A stretch of 64,000 nucleotides of DNA from Peptoniphilus catoniae (GTDB lineage Bacteria; Bacillota; Clostridia; Tissierellales; Peptoniphilaceae): contig NZ_LR588417.1 in assembly GCF_901447155.2 (NCBI RefSeq), positions 1 through 64,000 on the forward strand, read 5' to 3'. A model generated the notes under the pieces. It worked only from the letters and a program-made list of their open reading frames with translations, made no database searches and was not told the DNA's origin. Shown here piece after piece: positions 27,801 through 35,255 of this stretch (its first letter is position 1; every line of letters begins with the position of its first letter). The position numbers and the translations under genes are program-made.

Positions 27801-27966
27801 CAGTGTAAAAAATATAGAAATTTTAAAAGACTTTACAGATTTGCAAAAAGATCACTGGGCTTACTATGAAATTATGGAAGCTGCAAACTCCCACGAGTAT
27901 ATTCGTCGTGAAGAAAAAAGCCTTGTGGAAAATTGGCTTTACCTATTAGGAGATATGGTTAATTAA
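24820..27966 (+). CDS. SLH-domain surface protein with a parallel beta-helix
   Basis: This encodes 1048 residues from the ATG at 24820. I preferred it over the ATG at 24814 because AAGGAGG ends 8 bases before it and only 2 before the other. A signal peptide ends at AVA|E (residue 25). A Lys/Glu/Pro-rich spacer follows. From about 185 to 680 the sequence repeats the pattern GGAI......(I/L)..S.F..N.A, a dozen or more turns, as in polymorphic-outer-membrane-protein-like right-handed beta-helices. An InlB-type repeat (YDANGGNFED...FLYWES...AKW) lies at about 726-797, a Pro-rich linker after it, then three SLH domains (about 814-1048). It is likely an S-layer-associated adhesin. The beta-helix ligand is unknown. 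Confidence 0.9.
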   Translation: MERFKSIFALTALIGIFLFPIRAVAEAEPAKIENPNHFLMENPIDKEISEKGQVNSHEIVTPNNKESENKVEKPVNEEIEVLNPYKLEEAPLKVPTPVRGGDKAFTVTKRPLGDTGDGTLVGEYDTLYDAVDNCPQDDLSNEYIITLNKDWTIPADEHCYGRSNTNMILRSAPGQQYTLTREGNRDFIDLHKKMNLRTENIILDGHSDGQFTLLADESILTLGKGTVVQNCVGTPNYDGPAILMQDTSTLNIEDDVIIQNNTSNQAGGAIQAQSGTTVNISGGSFKNNSTTTSDGGFLAAYGNLNITGGAFENNSAAKTSGAILIGSNSVANIENATFKNNKASTGGAIYAMSEPTIKRSTFTANEANWGGGIFAAKNLSLDGVTFANNSVSKQGGALYLSAGATINNSSFTENTSAKQGGGIYLTKGNLTLSNSTFSKNDSENGGGAIFIVPDSNSISKVSESEFTDNTGLFGGGIYLGRNSKLEVERSKFKNNEAAYGAGISSAASAEGIDTSLTNININSSEFAENKALLGAGLFTAFPTEINETTFSKNYSDVHPSDIQDNPHESGCGGALYVMDQKTLIKKSSFIENSAFGSGGAICINGVKRDKTSGEVTEIKPDAMVKISDNTEFKSNRVKVGQGGAIYAAPYEYAYKITDKDAYKKLITDDTTLFVDNSSGEGLFNPPTNFEDFTNLKYSDKSDVIHEILTRKSLLNNYDVNYKSDSSLIIYDANGGNFEDGSNKKTEEYKIGEEIKIINGPTRPGYKFLYWESPQYNPGDSYTVAENHIFTAKWEKLPDKPDKPVEPERPEHEGFAVGSLWVKSNNPSEIKTSEIHKAYIKGYPDGRVMPQGNMTRAEAVAVITRLEGYSLNNEDATTFSDTKAEAWYNKYINAAFAKGILVEKAGEAFRPDEPITRAELARLIAPLDKKNTLVAPFADVKGHLYEDAINQAYGNNRIEGYPDGSFRPDESITRSEVATMLNRFYSRKADAKSFDSVKNIEILKDFTDLQKDHWAYYEIMEAANSHEYIRREEKSLVENWLYLLGDMVN

Positions 27967-28043
27967 GTTTGTTTAACTAAAAATTATTAATTTTAAACTT
28001 TACATTTAATAATTAAATATACACCTTACAGGGCAGACTATAT

Positions 28044-28074
28044 TTATCACCTCGCTAAGCGGGGTGATTTTTTT
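28044..28074 (+). terminator. Terminator of the SLH beta-helix gene
   Basis: A 10-bp stem ATCACCTCGC / GCGGGGTGAT with a 3-base loop is followed by seven T residues. Confidence 0.9.
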
Positions 28075-28118
28075 ACCCTTAGGACTTGCTAAGGTTAATT
28101 AAAATTAAAGGTTCAAGG

Positions 28119-28130
28119 GTATGATATAAT
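28119..28130 (+). promoter_or_regulatory. Extended -10 promoter for the thioesterase operon
   Basis: TGATATAAT at 28122-28130 is a TGnTATAAT extended -10 element. No clear -35 is needed for this class. Transcription would start near 28137. Confidence 0.6.
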
Positions 28131-28204
28131 AGCACTATGTGAGAAAAGGAGCTTAAAAAATTAATATATTGATTTTATTAATCTAATAAGAAAGGATTTA
28201 AAGA

Positions 28205-28684
28205 ATGAAAAATAATAAAATTGCAATTCAAGACACCTATGGAGAAAGATTTCAATATTGTTGGGGCTGCGGTCCTAAAAACGAAGAAGGTATGCACTTA
28301 AAGTCTTACCCATCTGAAAGCGGTGAGGAATGTATATGTAAGGTTGTACCTGAAAGCAAGTTTACAGGAGGAGTGCCTGCAAATCTTTTCGGCGGAATGA
28401 TTGCCATGATCTTCGACTGCCACGGAACAGCTTCAGCAGCTTGGTTTAAGCATAGGGACAAGGGCCTTGACTATAATGAAGATACGGTAATAGGCCGTTT
28501 TATTACTGCAAGACTTGAAGTGGACTTTAAAAAGCCCGTACCTATGGACAAGGAAGTAACTGTTGTAGCAAGGGCTGAGGAAATTGGTGAAAGAAAGGTT
28601 ATCCTTACTATGGAAATGGAGGCTGAAGGCGAAATCCGTGCCAAGGCTAAAATGGTCGCTGTAGGTGTAAAGGATAATATGTAG
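28205..28684 (+). CDS. Hotdog-fold thioesterase of the PaaI type
   Basis: This 159-residue protein matches hotdog thioesterases of the PaaI/4HBT class. It has CWGCGPKNEEGMHL near residue 18, the helix and catalytic loop region FGGMIAMIFDCHGTASAAW at about 63-81, and the strands TARLEVDFKKPVPMD and ITMEME-like near the C-terminus. Such enzymes hydrolyse acyl-CoA thioesters in the cytosol. The Asp69 in IFDCHG sits where the family places its catalytic acid. The acyl substrate cannot be predicted. It is first in a run of closely spaced plus-strand genes, although the 59-base gap to the next gene leaves co-transcription unproven. Confidence 0.82.
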   Translation: MKNNKIAIQDTYGERFQYCWGCGPKNEEGMHLKSYPSESGEECICKVVPESKFTGGVPANLFGGMIAMIFDCHGTASAAWFKHRDKGLDYNEDTVIGRFITARLEVDFKKPVPMDKEVTVVARAEEIGERKVILTMEMEAEGEIRAKAKMVAVGVKDNM

Positions 28685-28743
28685 AATCTTTTAAGGATAT
28701 ATTTTAAAAATTCTTTAGGCAATAAGTATAAATGAGGTAAAGG

Positions 28744-29010
28744 ATGAAGGAAAACATAGGCAAAAAACTGTTTATTTTAGGTTTTAGCATTTTTATACTG
28801 TCATTGATTCTTCCCGAAAAATTTCTGACAGGTTTTACCAATATTAAGCCTATAGGGCTAAGCAGCTTATTTATCTGTCCTTTAATAGGTCTTGTAGGTC
28901 TTATATTTGCAATAAAAGAAGGCAAAACCCTATGGGGAATATTAAATTTGATTTTGATTTTATTATTTCCCCTATCTATGTCCTTAGGCTACCTTTTACT
29001 TGGTGCCTAG
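28744..29010 (+). CDS. Small three-helix membrane protein of unknown function
   Basis: This 88-residue protein is almost entirely hydrophobic, with likely membrane helices at about 7-27, 38-58 and 62-86 and short polar turns (PEKFLTG, KEGKTLWG). A ribosome site, GAGGTAAAGG, precedes the ATG closely. The two flanking genes run the same way within 60 bases. The pattern resembles generic small DUF membrane proteins, but I do not recognise a family. Confidence 0.65.
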   Translation: MKENIGKKLFILGFSIFILSLILPEKFLTGFTNIKPIGLSSLFICPLIGLVGLIFAIKEGKTLWGILNLILILLFPLSMSLGYLLLGA

Positions 29011-29038
29011 GTCATTAATTTTAAAAAAGGAGAAGACT

Positions 29039-29341
29039 ATGGACTACGAGTATCTTAATAAGTACGATGACATTTATGAGGACCACAAAAAGGTTTTGGC
29101 GGATTTAAAGAAGGCTTTAGAGGCCTTTAAAGATCATCAAAGGGAATATAAGGACCTGGTTTCCTATTACTATAGTGAAAGCTTCAGCAAGGACTTGGAC
29201 AAGTCCAACAAAGGCGAAATCCCTGATAATGTAAAGCAGGCTATTTTAACTGAGGATGCAATTTATGACCTTATGGGAGACAACTATTACATGAGTCTTG
29301 AGCTTTTGGATTTGGCAAACGAAATTATCCAGGACAGATAG
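29039..29341 (+). CDS. DUF4298 family protein
   Basis: This encodes 100 residues from the ATG at 29039 with AAAGGAGA 7 bases upstream; the in-frame GTG at 29000 lacks a ribosome site and would overlap the preceding gene. The charged N-terminal helix, 'LVSYYYSESFSKDLD', and the segment GEIPDNVKQAILTEDAIYDLMGD match DUF4298, a family of small cytosolic Firmicute proteins with no known function. A two-helix coiled structure is likely. It may be co-transcribed with the membrane protein upstream (28 bases apart). Confidence 0.75.
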   Translation: MDYEYLNKYDDIYEDHKKVLADLKKALEAFKDHQREYKDLVSYYYSESFSKDLDKSNKGEIPDNVKQAILTEDAIYDLMGDNYYMSLELLDLANEIIQDR

Positions 29342-29412
29342 CATAAAGGTTTAACTTCTTTAAAGGGCTGTTTCCTCTAGCGACTAATAGCAAATTAAAT
29401 CTCGGAGGGCCT

Positions 29413-30498
29413 ATGTATTATATATTTTTACTTTTGGCAATAATATCTCTTTGCCTTATGATAAATTTTATTGTAAAGAAAATGGAGCCTACCTATAAAA
29501 AGGCATTAGGTATTTTATTATCTTTTGCCCTTACCCTTGTATTTCTATATCTTTTTGTCTTCCCTCCTTACGGAAGGATTAAATCTGACTTTAAGGACCT
29601 GGTTGAAACAAAGCTTATATTTATTAAACATCCTACAAATTATAGGAATTATGAAACTGAAGAGGGATTAAGGGAAATTCCCCTTAGGGTCTGGTTTCCT
29701 AAGGATAAAAAAGAGGATAAGTTGCCTGTTTTTATCTTTTCCCATGGAGCCTTCGGTGTTGACAGATCTAATGAGATTCTTTTTGAAGACTTGGCAGCAA
29801 AGGGCTATGTGGTTATAAGTATGTCCCACCCTTATCAAAGCTTTTCAACTAAGCTTTCAAATGGTAAATCTCTAAGGGTAAATAAAGATTTTATCTCACA
29901 GCTTATGAAAAATAATAGCGGCTTAACCTATCCTCAAAGGCTTGAAAGCTTTAGGAAATGGACGGGAATACGTCTTGAAGATATGAATTTTCTTATAGAT
30001 GAGATTTTAGACAGGAACCTTCCGGAAAATTTATCTGAAATTATAGACAGGGACAGGATATTTCTCGGCGGCCACTCACTAGGTGGATCCGTGGCTCTTG
30101 AAATAGGAAGAAAAAGGTATGATGTGGTTAGGGCTGTAGTTTCCCTGGAGGCTCCCTTTTTCGGTGATATAGCTTCTGCAGATGAAAAGAGCTTTAGCTT
30201 TGTTAAGGAGGACTATCCTCTTCCGGTGCTGCACTTCTATTCAGACTCTCTCTGGTATAGGCTCACTGATCTTAAAGGCAGTGAATATAATACAAATTTA
30301 AAGCTTTTAGATGCTGATCCTAATAAATATATAAATATTCACATTAAAGGAGCCGGCCACTTAGGGCTTACAGATTTAAGGATTCTTTCACCTTTTATAA
30401 CAAGCCTTGTAGACGGAAATAAAAATACTGCAGACTATAAGGATGTCCTTGAAAAAATAAATTCTGAAACTTTAAAATTTCTCAACCTTTATAGATAA
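29413..30498 (+). CDS. Membrane-anchored alpha/beta hydrolase (PAF-acetylhydrolase-like)
   Basis: This encodes a protein of 361 residues. There are two transmembrane helices at the N-terminus (about 2-18 and 32-55), and the rest faces outward or inward as one alpha/beta-hydrolase domain. The oxyanion loop is FSHGAFGVDRSN, near residue 108. The nucleophile elbow is GGHSLGGS, near residue 219, so Ser221 is the likely nucleophile. The catalytic His is probably in GAGHLGLTD near the C-terminus (about 314). The layout resembles platelet-activating-factor acetylhydrolase-type lipases/esterases, which cleave short or oxidised acyl chains. The substrate here is unknown. CGGAGGG precedes the ATG. Confidence 0.82.
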   Translation: MYYIFLLLAIISLCLMINFIVKKMEPTYKKALGILLSFALTLVFLYLFVFPPYGRIKSDFKDLVETKLIFIKHPTNYRNYETEEGLREIPLRVWFPKDKKEDKLPVFIFSHGAFGVDRSNEILFEDLAAKGYVVISMSHPYQSFSTKLSNGKSLRVNKDFISQLMKNNSGLTYPQRLESFRKWTGIRLEDMNFLIDEILDRNLPENLSEIIDRDRIFLGGHSLGGSVALEIGRKRYDVVRAVVSLEAPFFGDIASADEKSFSFVKEDYPLPVLHFYSDSLWYRLTDLKGSEYNTNLKLLDADPNKYINIHIKGAGHLGLTDLRILSPFITSLVDGNKNTADYKDVLEKINSETLKFLNLYR

Positions 30499-30532
30499 AA
30501 AGCTATGGATACAAAGTCCATAGCTTTTATTT
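30497..30532. terminator. Bidirectional terminator between the hydrolase and glucosaminidase genes
   Basis: A perfect 12-bp stem (AAAAGCTATGGA / TCCATAGCTTTT) with a 7-base loop has A/T runs on both sides. It can end both converging transcripts. Confidence 0.85.
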
Positions 30533-30549
30533 TAAGGAAAGATTCCCTT

Positions 30550-31116
30550 TTAATTTATCATTTCTTCATCAAGCTTATAAAGCTCATATTTTTCTATAAT
30601 TGAAATTATTTTATCTGCATAGGAGGGATCTGTTGCATAGCCTCCATCCTGCAAGGCTCTACAGGCCTCCTTATAGTCCCTTGCCTCCCTTACTTTCTCA
30701 TACCTTTGAGCTTCTGTTATAAGTCTTCCATAGTCGGTAAAGCTTTCGGCTTTTGATTTATAGACCCTGAAGCTTTCACTTAGGATTTTTTCCTCCTGGT
30801 CTATATACTCCACTGTATCTAATTTGACCCCGTTTTTTGACTTGGACTTAATACCGAAGTAATTGTTGTAGTCCTTACTTAGCTTAGAGGAGCCGAAGGA
30901 GCTTTCAAGGGCTGACTGAGCAAGAATAACTGATGGCAGAAGGTTAAAGCTTCTTGCGGTTTTAAAGGCTATTACTTTAGTTTCTGAAAGGTAGGACTCT
31001 TTAAAGTCTTCGGATTTATTTTCTCCGTCGGATTTAAAGACAACTATAAAAATAATTATTATAAATATAAAGCCGCTAAAGAAGAAAAATAAATTGTTTT
31101 TTTCTTTTTTTCTCAT
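30550..31116 (-). CDS. Membrane-anchored glucosaminidase-domain protein
   Basis: This encodes a protein of 188 residues. A short basic N-terminus and one transmembrane helix (about 8-27) leave a single outer glucosaminidase domain of the FlgJ/LytG kind. It reads ILAQSALESSFGSSKLSKDYNNYFGIKS, in which the Glu of ALESSFG is the usual catalytic acid, then SFTDYGRLI and ALQDGGYATDPSYADKI. It would cut peptidoglycan between GlcNAc and MurNAc. The domain is at the minimum length for the family and has no wall-binding repeats. Its start overlaps the rpoN stop by 4 bases, so it is translationally coupled to the sigma-54 gene. Confidence 0.9.
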   Translation of the reverse strand: MRKKEKNNLFFFFSGFIFIIIIFIVVFKSDGENKSEDFKESYLSETKVIAFKTARSFNLLPSVILAQSALESSFGSSKLSKDYNNYFGIKSKSKNGVKLDTVEYIDQEEKILSESFRVYKSKAESFTDYGRLITEAQRYEKVREARDYKEACRALQDGGYATDPSYADKIISIIEKYELYKLDEEMIN

Positions 31117-32423
31117 TTTAATCTCCTACGGGATGCCGAGGGTATTCCCAACTCATCTCTATACTTGGCAACGGTCCTTCTTTTTATATCTATTCCTAGC
31201 TTATTCAGCTTATCGGTTATTTTTTGGTCTGATAAGGGATTTTTTACATCTTCTTTTTTTATTATATTTAATATTTCCCTTTCTACAAGGTCCTTTGATA
31301 CATAACCATCTTTAGCTGTTAAGGGTCTGTTAAAAAAGCTTTTTAAGGAGTAGGTACCTCTTTGACACTGAAGGTACTTGTTTTTTGTTACCCTTGATAC
31401 TGTAGATTCTGAAATTCCAAGGCTAGTTGACAAATCCTTTAAAACCATAGGTTCAAGTGATCCATTGTAAATAAAAAACTTCCTTTGCCTTTTAACTATT
31501 TCTTCAACTACAGATTCTATGGTTTTTCTTCTTCTTTTTACTGCATCTATAATAAAAAGAGTTCTTTTTAGTTTTTCGTTAATATAGTCATAGGTTTCTC
31601 CATCTATGTCTGATTTAAGCATATGGGCATAATAGGTATTTATGTGAATATTTGAGGAAAGATCTTCTATTTCTATATTTATATTTTCTCCTTGGACCTC
31701 TATAAAAATTTCAGGCAGTATATAGTCTATACCTTTTTCACTTTCGAAACCTGAGGCCGGTCTTGGCCTAAGTTTTTTTATTCTGTTTAGGCTTTCCTCT
31801 ACCTCATAAGGCTCCAGCTCTAAAGCCTTTGCAATTTTTTGAATTCTCCCCTTTGAAAGGTCCTCTAAGTGATTCTCTATAATTTTTTTAGAGATATTGT
31901 CCTTATCTATTTGCAGAAGCAGACACTCTTTAAGGTTTCTCGCTCCTACTCCCTTAGGCTCAAGGGTCCATATAATTTTTAGACAATAGTAGACAAAATG
32001 AGTTTGAGTATTTAAAATAATTGCAGCCTCGTTTAAACTGATTTTTAAATAGCCATCATCTCCAATATTTCCTATTAAAAATTTTACAGTTTCATATTCT
32101 TCTTTTCTCAAATCTAAAAGCCCGGCTTGTTCATAAAGATAATCCCTTAGGGTCTTGGATTTTGTATTGTAATCTCCCAAGTCATCCCTTTCTTCATCGT
32201 CCTTTGATGGAGCTATATTGTATCTTGATTTTGTCAACCTTGATAGATTAAAGTCATATAAATCCCGTGAAACTCTTTCATATTCCATAAGAACATTGTC
32301 CTGACTTTCTTCAGTTAAAAATTTTTCAAGCTCAATAAGATTTAAGCCGGTCATTTCTATAGAAGTGATTAAATCATTTGTAAGGTTAAGTTTTTGGGAA
32401 AGATTTAAGTTTAATTTAAGCAT
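31113..32423 (-). CDS. rpoN: RNA polymerase sigma-54 factor
   Basis: This encodes a protein of 436 residues. An N-terminal Gln/Leu-rich activator-interacting region begins LKLNLNLSQKLNLT. Next is the core-binding domain with LEPKGVGARNLKECLLLQ, then the helix-turn-helix region near 340-370 (LSTSLGISESTVSRVTKNKYLQ). The RpoN box RRTVAKYRDELGIPSASRR is at the C-terminus; it reads the -24 promoter element. Sigma-54 needs an AAA+ activator to open promoters. No such activator is in this window, and I found no clear GG-N10-GC promoter between the genes. AAGGTGAT precedes the ATG. Confidence 0.96.
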   Translation of the reverse strand: MLKLNLNLSQKLNLTNDLITSIEMTGLNLIELEKFLTEESQDNVLMEYERVSRDLYDFNLSRLTKSRYNIAPSKDDEERDDLGDYNTKSKTLRDYLYEQAGLLDLRKEEYETVKFLIGNIGDDGYLKISLNEAAIILNTQTHFVYYCLKIIWTLEPKGVGARNLKECLLLQIDKDNISKKIIENHLEDLSKGRIQKIAKALELEPYEVEESLNRIKKLRPRPASGFESEKGIDYILPEIFIEVQGENINIEIEDLSSNIHINTYYAHMLKSDIDGETYDYINEKLKRTLFIIDAVKRRRKTIESVVEEIVKRQRKFFIYNGSLEPMVLKDLSTSLGISESTVSRVTKNKYLQCQRGTYSLKSFFNRPLTAKDGYVSKDLVEREILNIIKKEDVKNPLSDQKITDKLNKLGIDIKRRTVAKYRDELGIPSASRRRLK

Positions 32424-32520
32424 TCTATCACCTTAAGTTAATTATATCATAGGCAATTTAATAAGCTTTTAAGCATTTGAAAAAAATCTCTCTTTTGATA
32501 TTATTAAATTGGAGGTATTT

Positions 32521-33462
32521 ATGATTACAAACAAATTTGAATTGGAAAAGTGCGAGGATAAAATTCCATACAGTATTATACACAATCCTATACCTTTAGA
32601 AATGGGACCGGATCTGTCACGTGCCATAGAGTATCTTCTTTGGTATGTACCTGATATATCTTCAATTCAGTCTAAGGACAATGAAATGGTATCCAACTAC
32701 CTTTATGACGAATTCACCTTTGAAGAAATTGCCAGGTATATGAATATTGGTGATAAGGATGTTCTTTTTACAGAAAATATTCCAAAGGAAATAGAAGATT
32801 TTTACAAGGGATCTATCTGTCCTCACGAACAAAAGCTTGTTATTACAAGGGGACAAAGTGAAACCAAAACCTCCTCTACTCTAAGACATATAAGAAATGC
32901 CATTGCCCATGGAAGCTTTACAGTAGTGGAGAATCTTTTAATAGGCTTTGATTATAAGGTAAACCAAAGCGGCAAGGAGGAATGTAAGGCTATTTTTAAA
33001 ATAAAGCCTGAAAACCTTTTAAAGGCTCTGGAAAACTTGGACACTGAGCTGACTACTGAAAAGCTTGTTAAAAGAGCCTTGGAAAATTGCGGATACAAGG
33101 TTGAGCATTGGACTGTGTCTGAAGATGCTGAAAGGGATTTTGACTTATCTGCCCAAAAGGACGGCAGAAGGTATGCCATAGAAATCAGAAAATCCGGATC
33201 TGAATTTAATACCAAGGACAACTTCCTGGATCATTTACATATAGAGAAGCTGGTATCTCTTTTTGAAGGTCTTTCCCGAGTAAATCCTATTCTTATAATT
33301 AACGAAGGGCTATTGTCTGAGTTCAGTAAGGACTACCTTCTGGATCATTCGGTAATTATTATGGACCCTAAGAACATTAAAAAGCTTCTTGCAGGTAGAG
33401 ATATACTTGGAGAAATAGTAAGGGACAACAGAATTAAAAAAGTTAAAAAAAATGAAGATTAA
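32521..33462 (+). CDS. HEPN ribonuclease-like domain fused to a PD-(D/E)xK (Mrr-like) domain
   Basis: This encodes 313 residues from the ATG at 32521; GGAGGT ends 4 bases upstream, and the TTG at 32509 is less likely. Residues 115-135 include LRHIRNAIAHGSF: Arg125 to His130 is an exact RNxxxH motif, the active site of HEPN RNases. After a linker, residues 178-295 resemble the restriction-endonuclease fold: a helix KLVKRALENCGYKVEHW, Asp208 in DFDLSA, then Glu221 in YAIEIRK, and later strands PILIIN and SVIIMDP. The Lys of ExK is Arg223 here, with Lys224 adjacent. The fusion suggests a self-contained nuclease, perhaps antiphage or a toxin. No antitoxin or methylase is adjacent. This is inference from motifs. 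Confidence 0.65.
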   Translation: MITNKFELEKCEDKIPYSIIHNPIPLEMGPDLSRAIEYLLWYVPDISSIQSKDNEMVSNYLYDEFTFEEIARYMNIGDKDVLFTENIPKEIEDFYKGSICPHEQKLVITRGQSETKTSSTLRHIRNAIAHGSFTVVENLLIGFDYKVNQSGKEECKAIFKIKPENLLKALENLDTELTTEKLVKRALENCGYKVEHWTVSEDAERDFDLSAQKDGRRYAIEIRKSGSEFNTKDNFLDHLHIEKLVSLFEGLSRVNPILIINEGLLSEFSKDYLLDHSVIIMDPKNIKKLLAGRDILGEIVRDNRIKKVKKNED

Positions 33463-33568
33463 GCTTTTAATCTGCTTATAAAAAATTATTTTTCTCATAA
33501 ATGTGTTTTAAAGCTCATTTTTTGGTATATATGAATTGTAAGTAAAATATATTTTATGGGAGGAAATT

Positions 33569-33811
33569 ATGATAGGAGCTATTATAGTAGGAGCATTGGC
33601 AGGTTGGATAGCAAGTATGATTATGAAAAGAAATGATCAAATGGGCGGACTGGCAAATATTATTGTCGGCCTAATTGGCGGAGTTATAGGTAATTTTGTT
33701 ATGTCTTCTCTAGGTTTTCAATTGGGAGAGGGCTTTGTAAATTCTCTTGCAACAGGTGTTATAGGAGCAGTAATTTTACTTGCAATTTATGGTGCCGTTA
33801 CCAAAAAATAA
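33569..33811 (+). CDS. GlsB/YeaQ/YmgE-type (transglycosylase-associated) membrane protein
   Basis: This 80-residue protein has three membrane helices packed with Gly and small residues: IIVGALAGWIASMIM, then IIVGLIGGVIGNFVMSSLG, then GAVILLAIYGAV. The pattern and length match the GlsB/YeaQ/YmgE family. The Pfam name 'transglycosylase-associated' is historical, and members are mostly linked to general or envelope stress. GGGAGGAAATT precedes the ATG. It is a single gene with a strong terminator. Confidence 0.88.
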   Translation: MIGAIIVGALAGWIASMIMKRNDQMGGLANIIVGLIGGVIGNFVMSSLGFQLGEGFVNSLATGVIGAVILLAIYGAVTKK

Positions 33812-33827
33812 ATTTTAAAAATTTATT

Positions 33828-33856
33828 GCCCTTTGTTTTAAACAAAGGGTCTTTTT
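33828..33856 (+). terminator. Terminator of the GlsB-type gene
   Basis: A CCCTTTGTTT / AAACAAAGGG stem is followed by TCTTTTTAT. Confidence 0.85.
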
Positions 33857-33924
33857 ATTTTAAGAAAAGAGTACTATAATAACTCAAGTGTAATAACTAT
33901 ATAAATTTATTTAATGAGGATATT

Positions 33925-35253
33925 ATGATTAGAAAATTAAAAAAGAATCCGCCTCTTACAGTTTGCCTCTCATTTTTCGCCTTAATACTTTTAGGAGCGA
34001 TTTTATTAAATCTTCCTATTTCAAGCTCTAACGGCGAGAGTGTCGGCTTTTTAAATGCACTTTTTACATCTGCATCAGCATCATGTGTTACAGGGCTTAT
34101 AGTTGTAAATACTGCGACTAAATGGACAGCCTTCGGCAAATTTATAATTGTAGCTTTAATTCAAATCGGCGGACTTGGAACTATGGTATTTTTATCATTG
34201 ATTGCCATGGCTTTTAACAAAAAAATAGGAATTCAGGAAAGGAGTATTATAAAAGAGCAAACCGGTGCTGAAACAAATAAGGGAATTATCAGACTGGTAA
34301 TTTATATTATTAAATTCAGTTTAACAGTTGAATTAATAGGGGCGATTTTACTTTCAATAAAATTTATCCCTGACTTCGGCCTTTCTAAGGGGATTTTATT
34401 TTCTCTTTTCCATTCAGTTTCAGCCTTTTGTAATGCAGGCTTTGACCTTACAGGAAATTCTCTTATTAATTATACTTCTGATTTTACGATAAATATTACT
34501 ATTTCCCTTTTAATAATTTTTGGTGGACTGGGTTTTACAGTTTTTATTGATATTTATAGAAAAAGAAATTTTAAAAACTTGACTCTTCACTCAAAAGTGG
34601 TTATTTCAACTACTGCAATATTACTTTTAACGGGCAGTCTCGCATTTTTTATAATTGAACACAATGGTGCCTCTATGGAGGGTTTAAGTCTTAAGGGTAA
34701 AATTTTATCTTCCTTTTTCATGTCCGTTACATCAAGAACTGCCGGCTTTAATTCAATTGACATTGGAAAAATGAAGGAGGGCTCCCTAATTGTAACTATT
34801 ATACTTATGTTTATAGGCGCCTCCCCTGCATCAACAGGTGGAGGAATTAAAACGACGACTTTCGGAGTTTTGTTGTTTTCAACAATTTCCTTTCTTAGAG
34901 GAGATAAGGAAACGGAAATATTTCACAAGTCAATATCCCATGATACACTTTTAAAAAGTTTATCTATATTTTCCCTGGGAAGCGGACTGGTAATATTTTC
35001 ATCCCTTTTCATTACAATTCTTGAACAAGGAAAGTTTCTATACTTGGACATGCTTTATGAAATTGTATCAGCTCTTGGAACTGTTGGAGTTAGCAGGGGA
35101 ATTACTGAAAGCCTAAGCCCTCTTTCAAAATTAATTTTAATAATGCTTATGTACATAGGCAGAGTTGGAGCGGCGACTTTAGGTATAGGAATTTTAAATA
35201 GAAGTAAGAAAAAACACACGAGATATTCTCAAGGAAAAATTATAGTGGGGTAA
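33925..35253 (+). CDS. ktrB: KtrB-type potassium uptake channel subunit
   Basis: This 442-residue integral membrane protein belongs to the TrkH/KtrB family. It has four M1-P-M2 repeats, with pore loops around ASCVTGLIVV, FCNAGFDLTGNS, SRTAGFNSIDI and LGTVGVSRGI; each has the Gly that lines the K+ filter. It mediates K+ (often Na+-assisted) uptake together with the cytosolic RCK partner KtrA, encoded only 2 bases downstream. The N-terminus is short, as in KtrB rather than the longer TrkH. No c-di-AMP riboswitch is visible in the 68-base gap upstream. A GAGGA site precedes the ATG. Confidence 0.92.
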   Translation: MIRKLKKNPPLTVCLSFFALILLGAILLNLPISSSNGESVGFLNALFTSASASCVTGLIVVNTATKWTAFGKFIIVALIQIGGLGTMVFLSLIAMAFNKKIGIQERSIIKEQTGAETNKGIIRLVIYIIKFSLTVELIGAILLSIKFIPDFGLSKGILFSLFHSVSAFCNAGFDLTGNSLINYTSDFTINITISLLIIFGGLGFTVFIDIYRKRNFKNLTLHSKVVISTTAILLLTGSLAFFIIEHNGASMEGLSLKGKILSSFFMSVTSRTAGFNSIDIGKMKEGSLIVTIILMFIGASPASTGGGIKTTTFGVLLFSTISFLRGDKETEIFHKSISHDTLLKSLSIFSLGSGLVIFSSLFITILEQGKFLYLDMLYEIVSALGTVGVSRGITESLSPLSKLILIMLMYIGRVGAATLGIGILNRSKKKHTRYSQGKIIVG

Positions 35254-35255
35254 TT

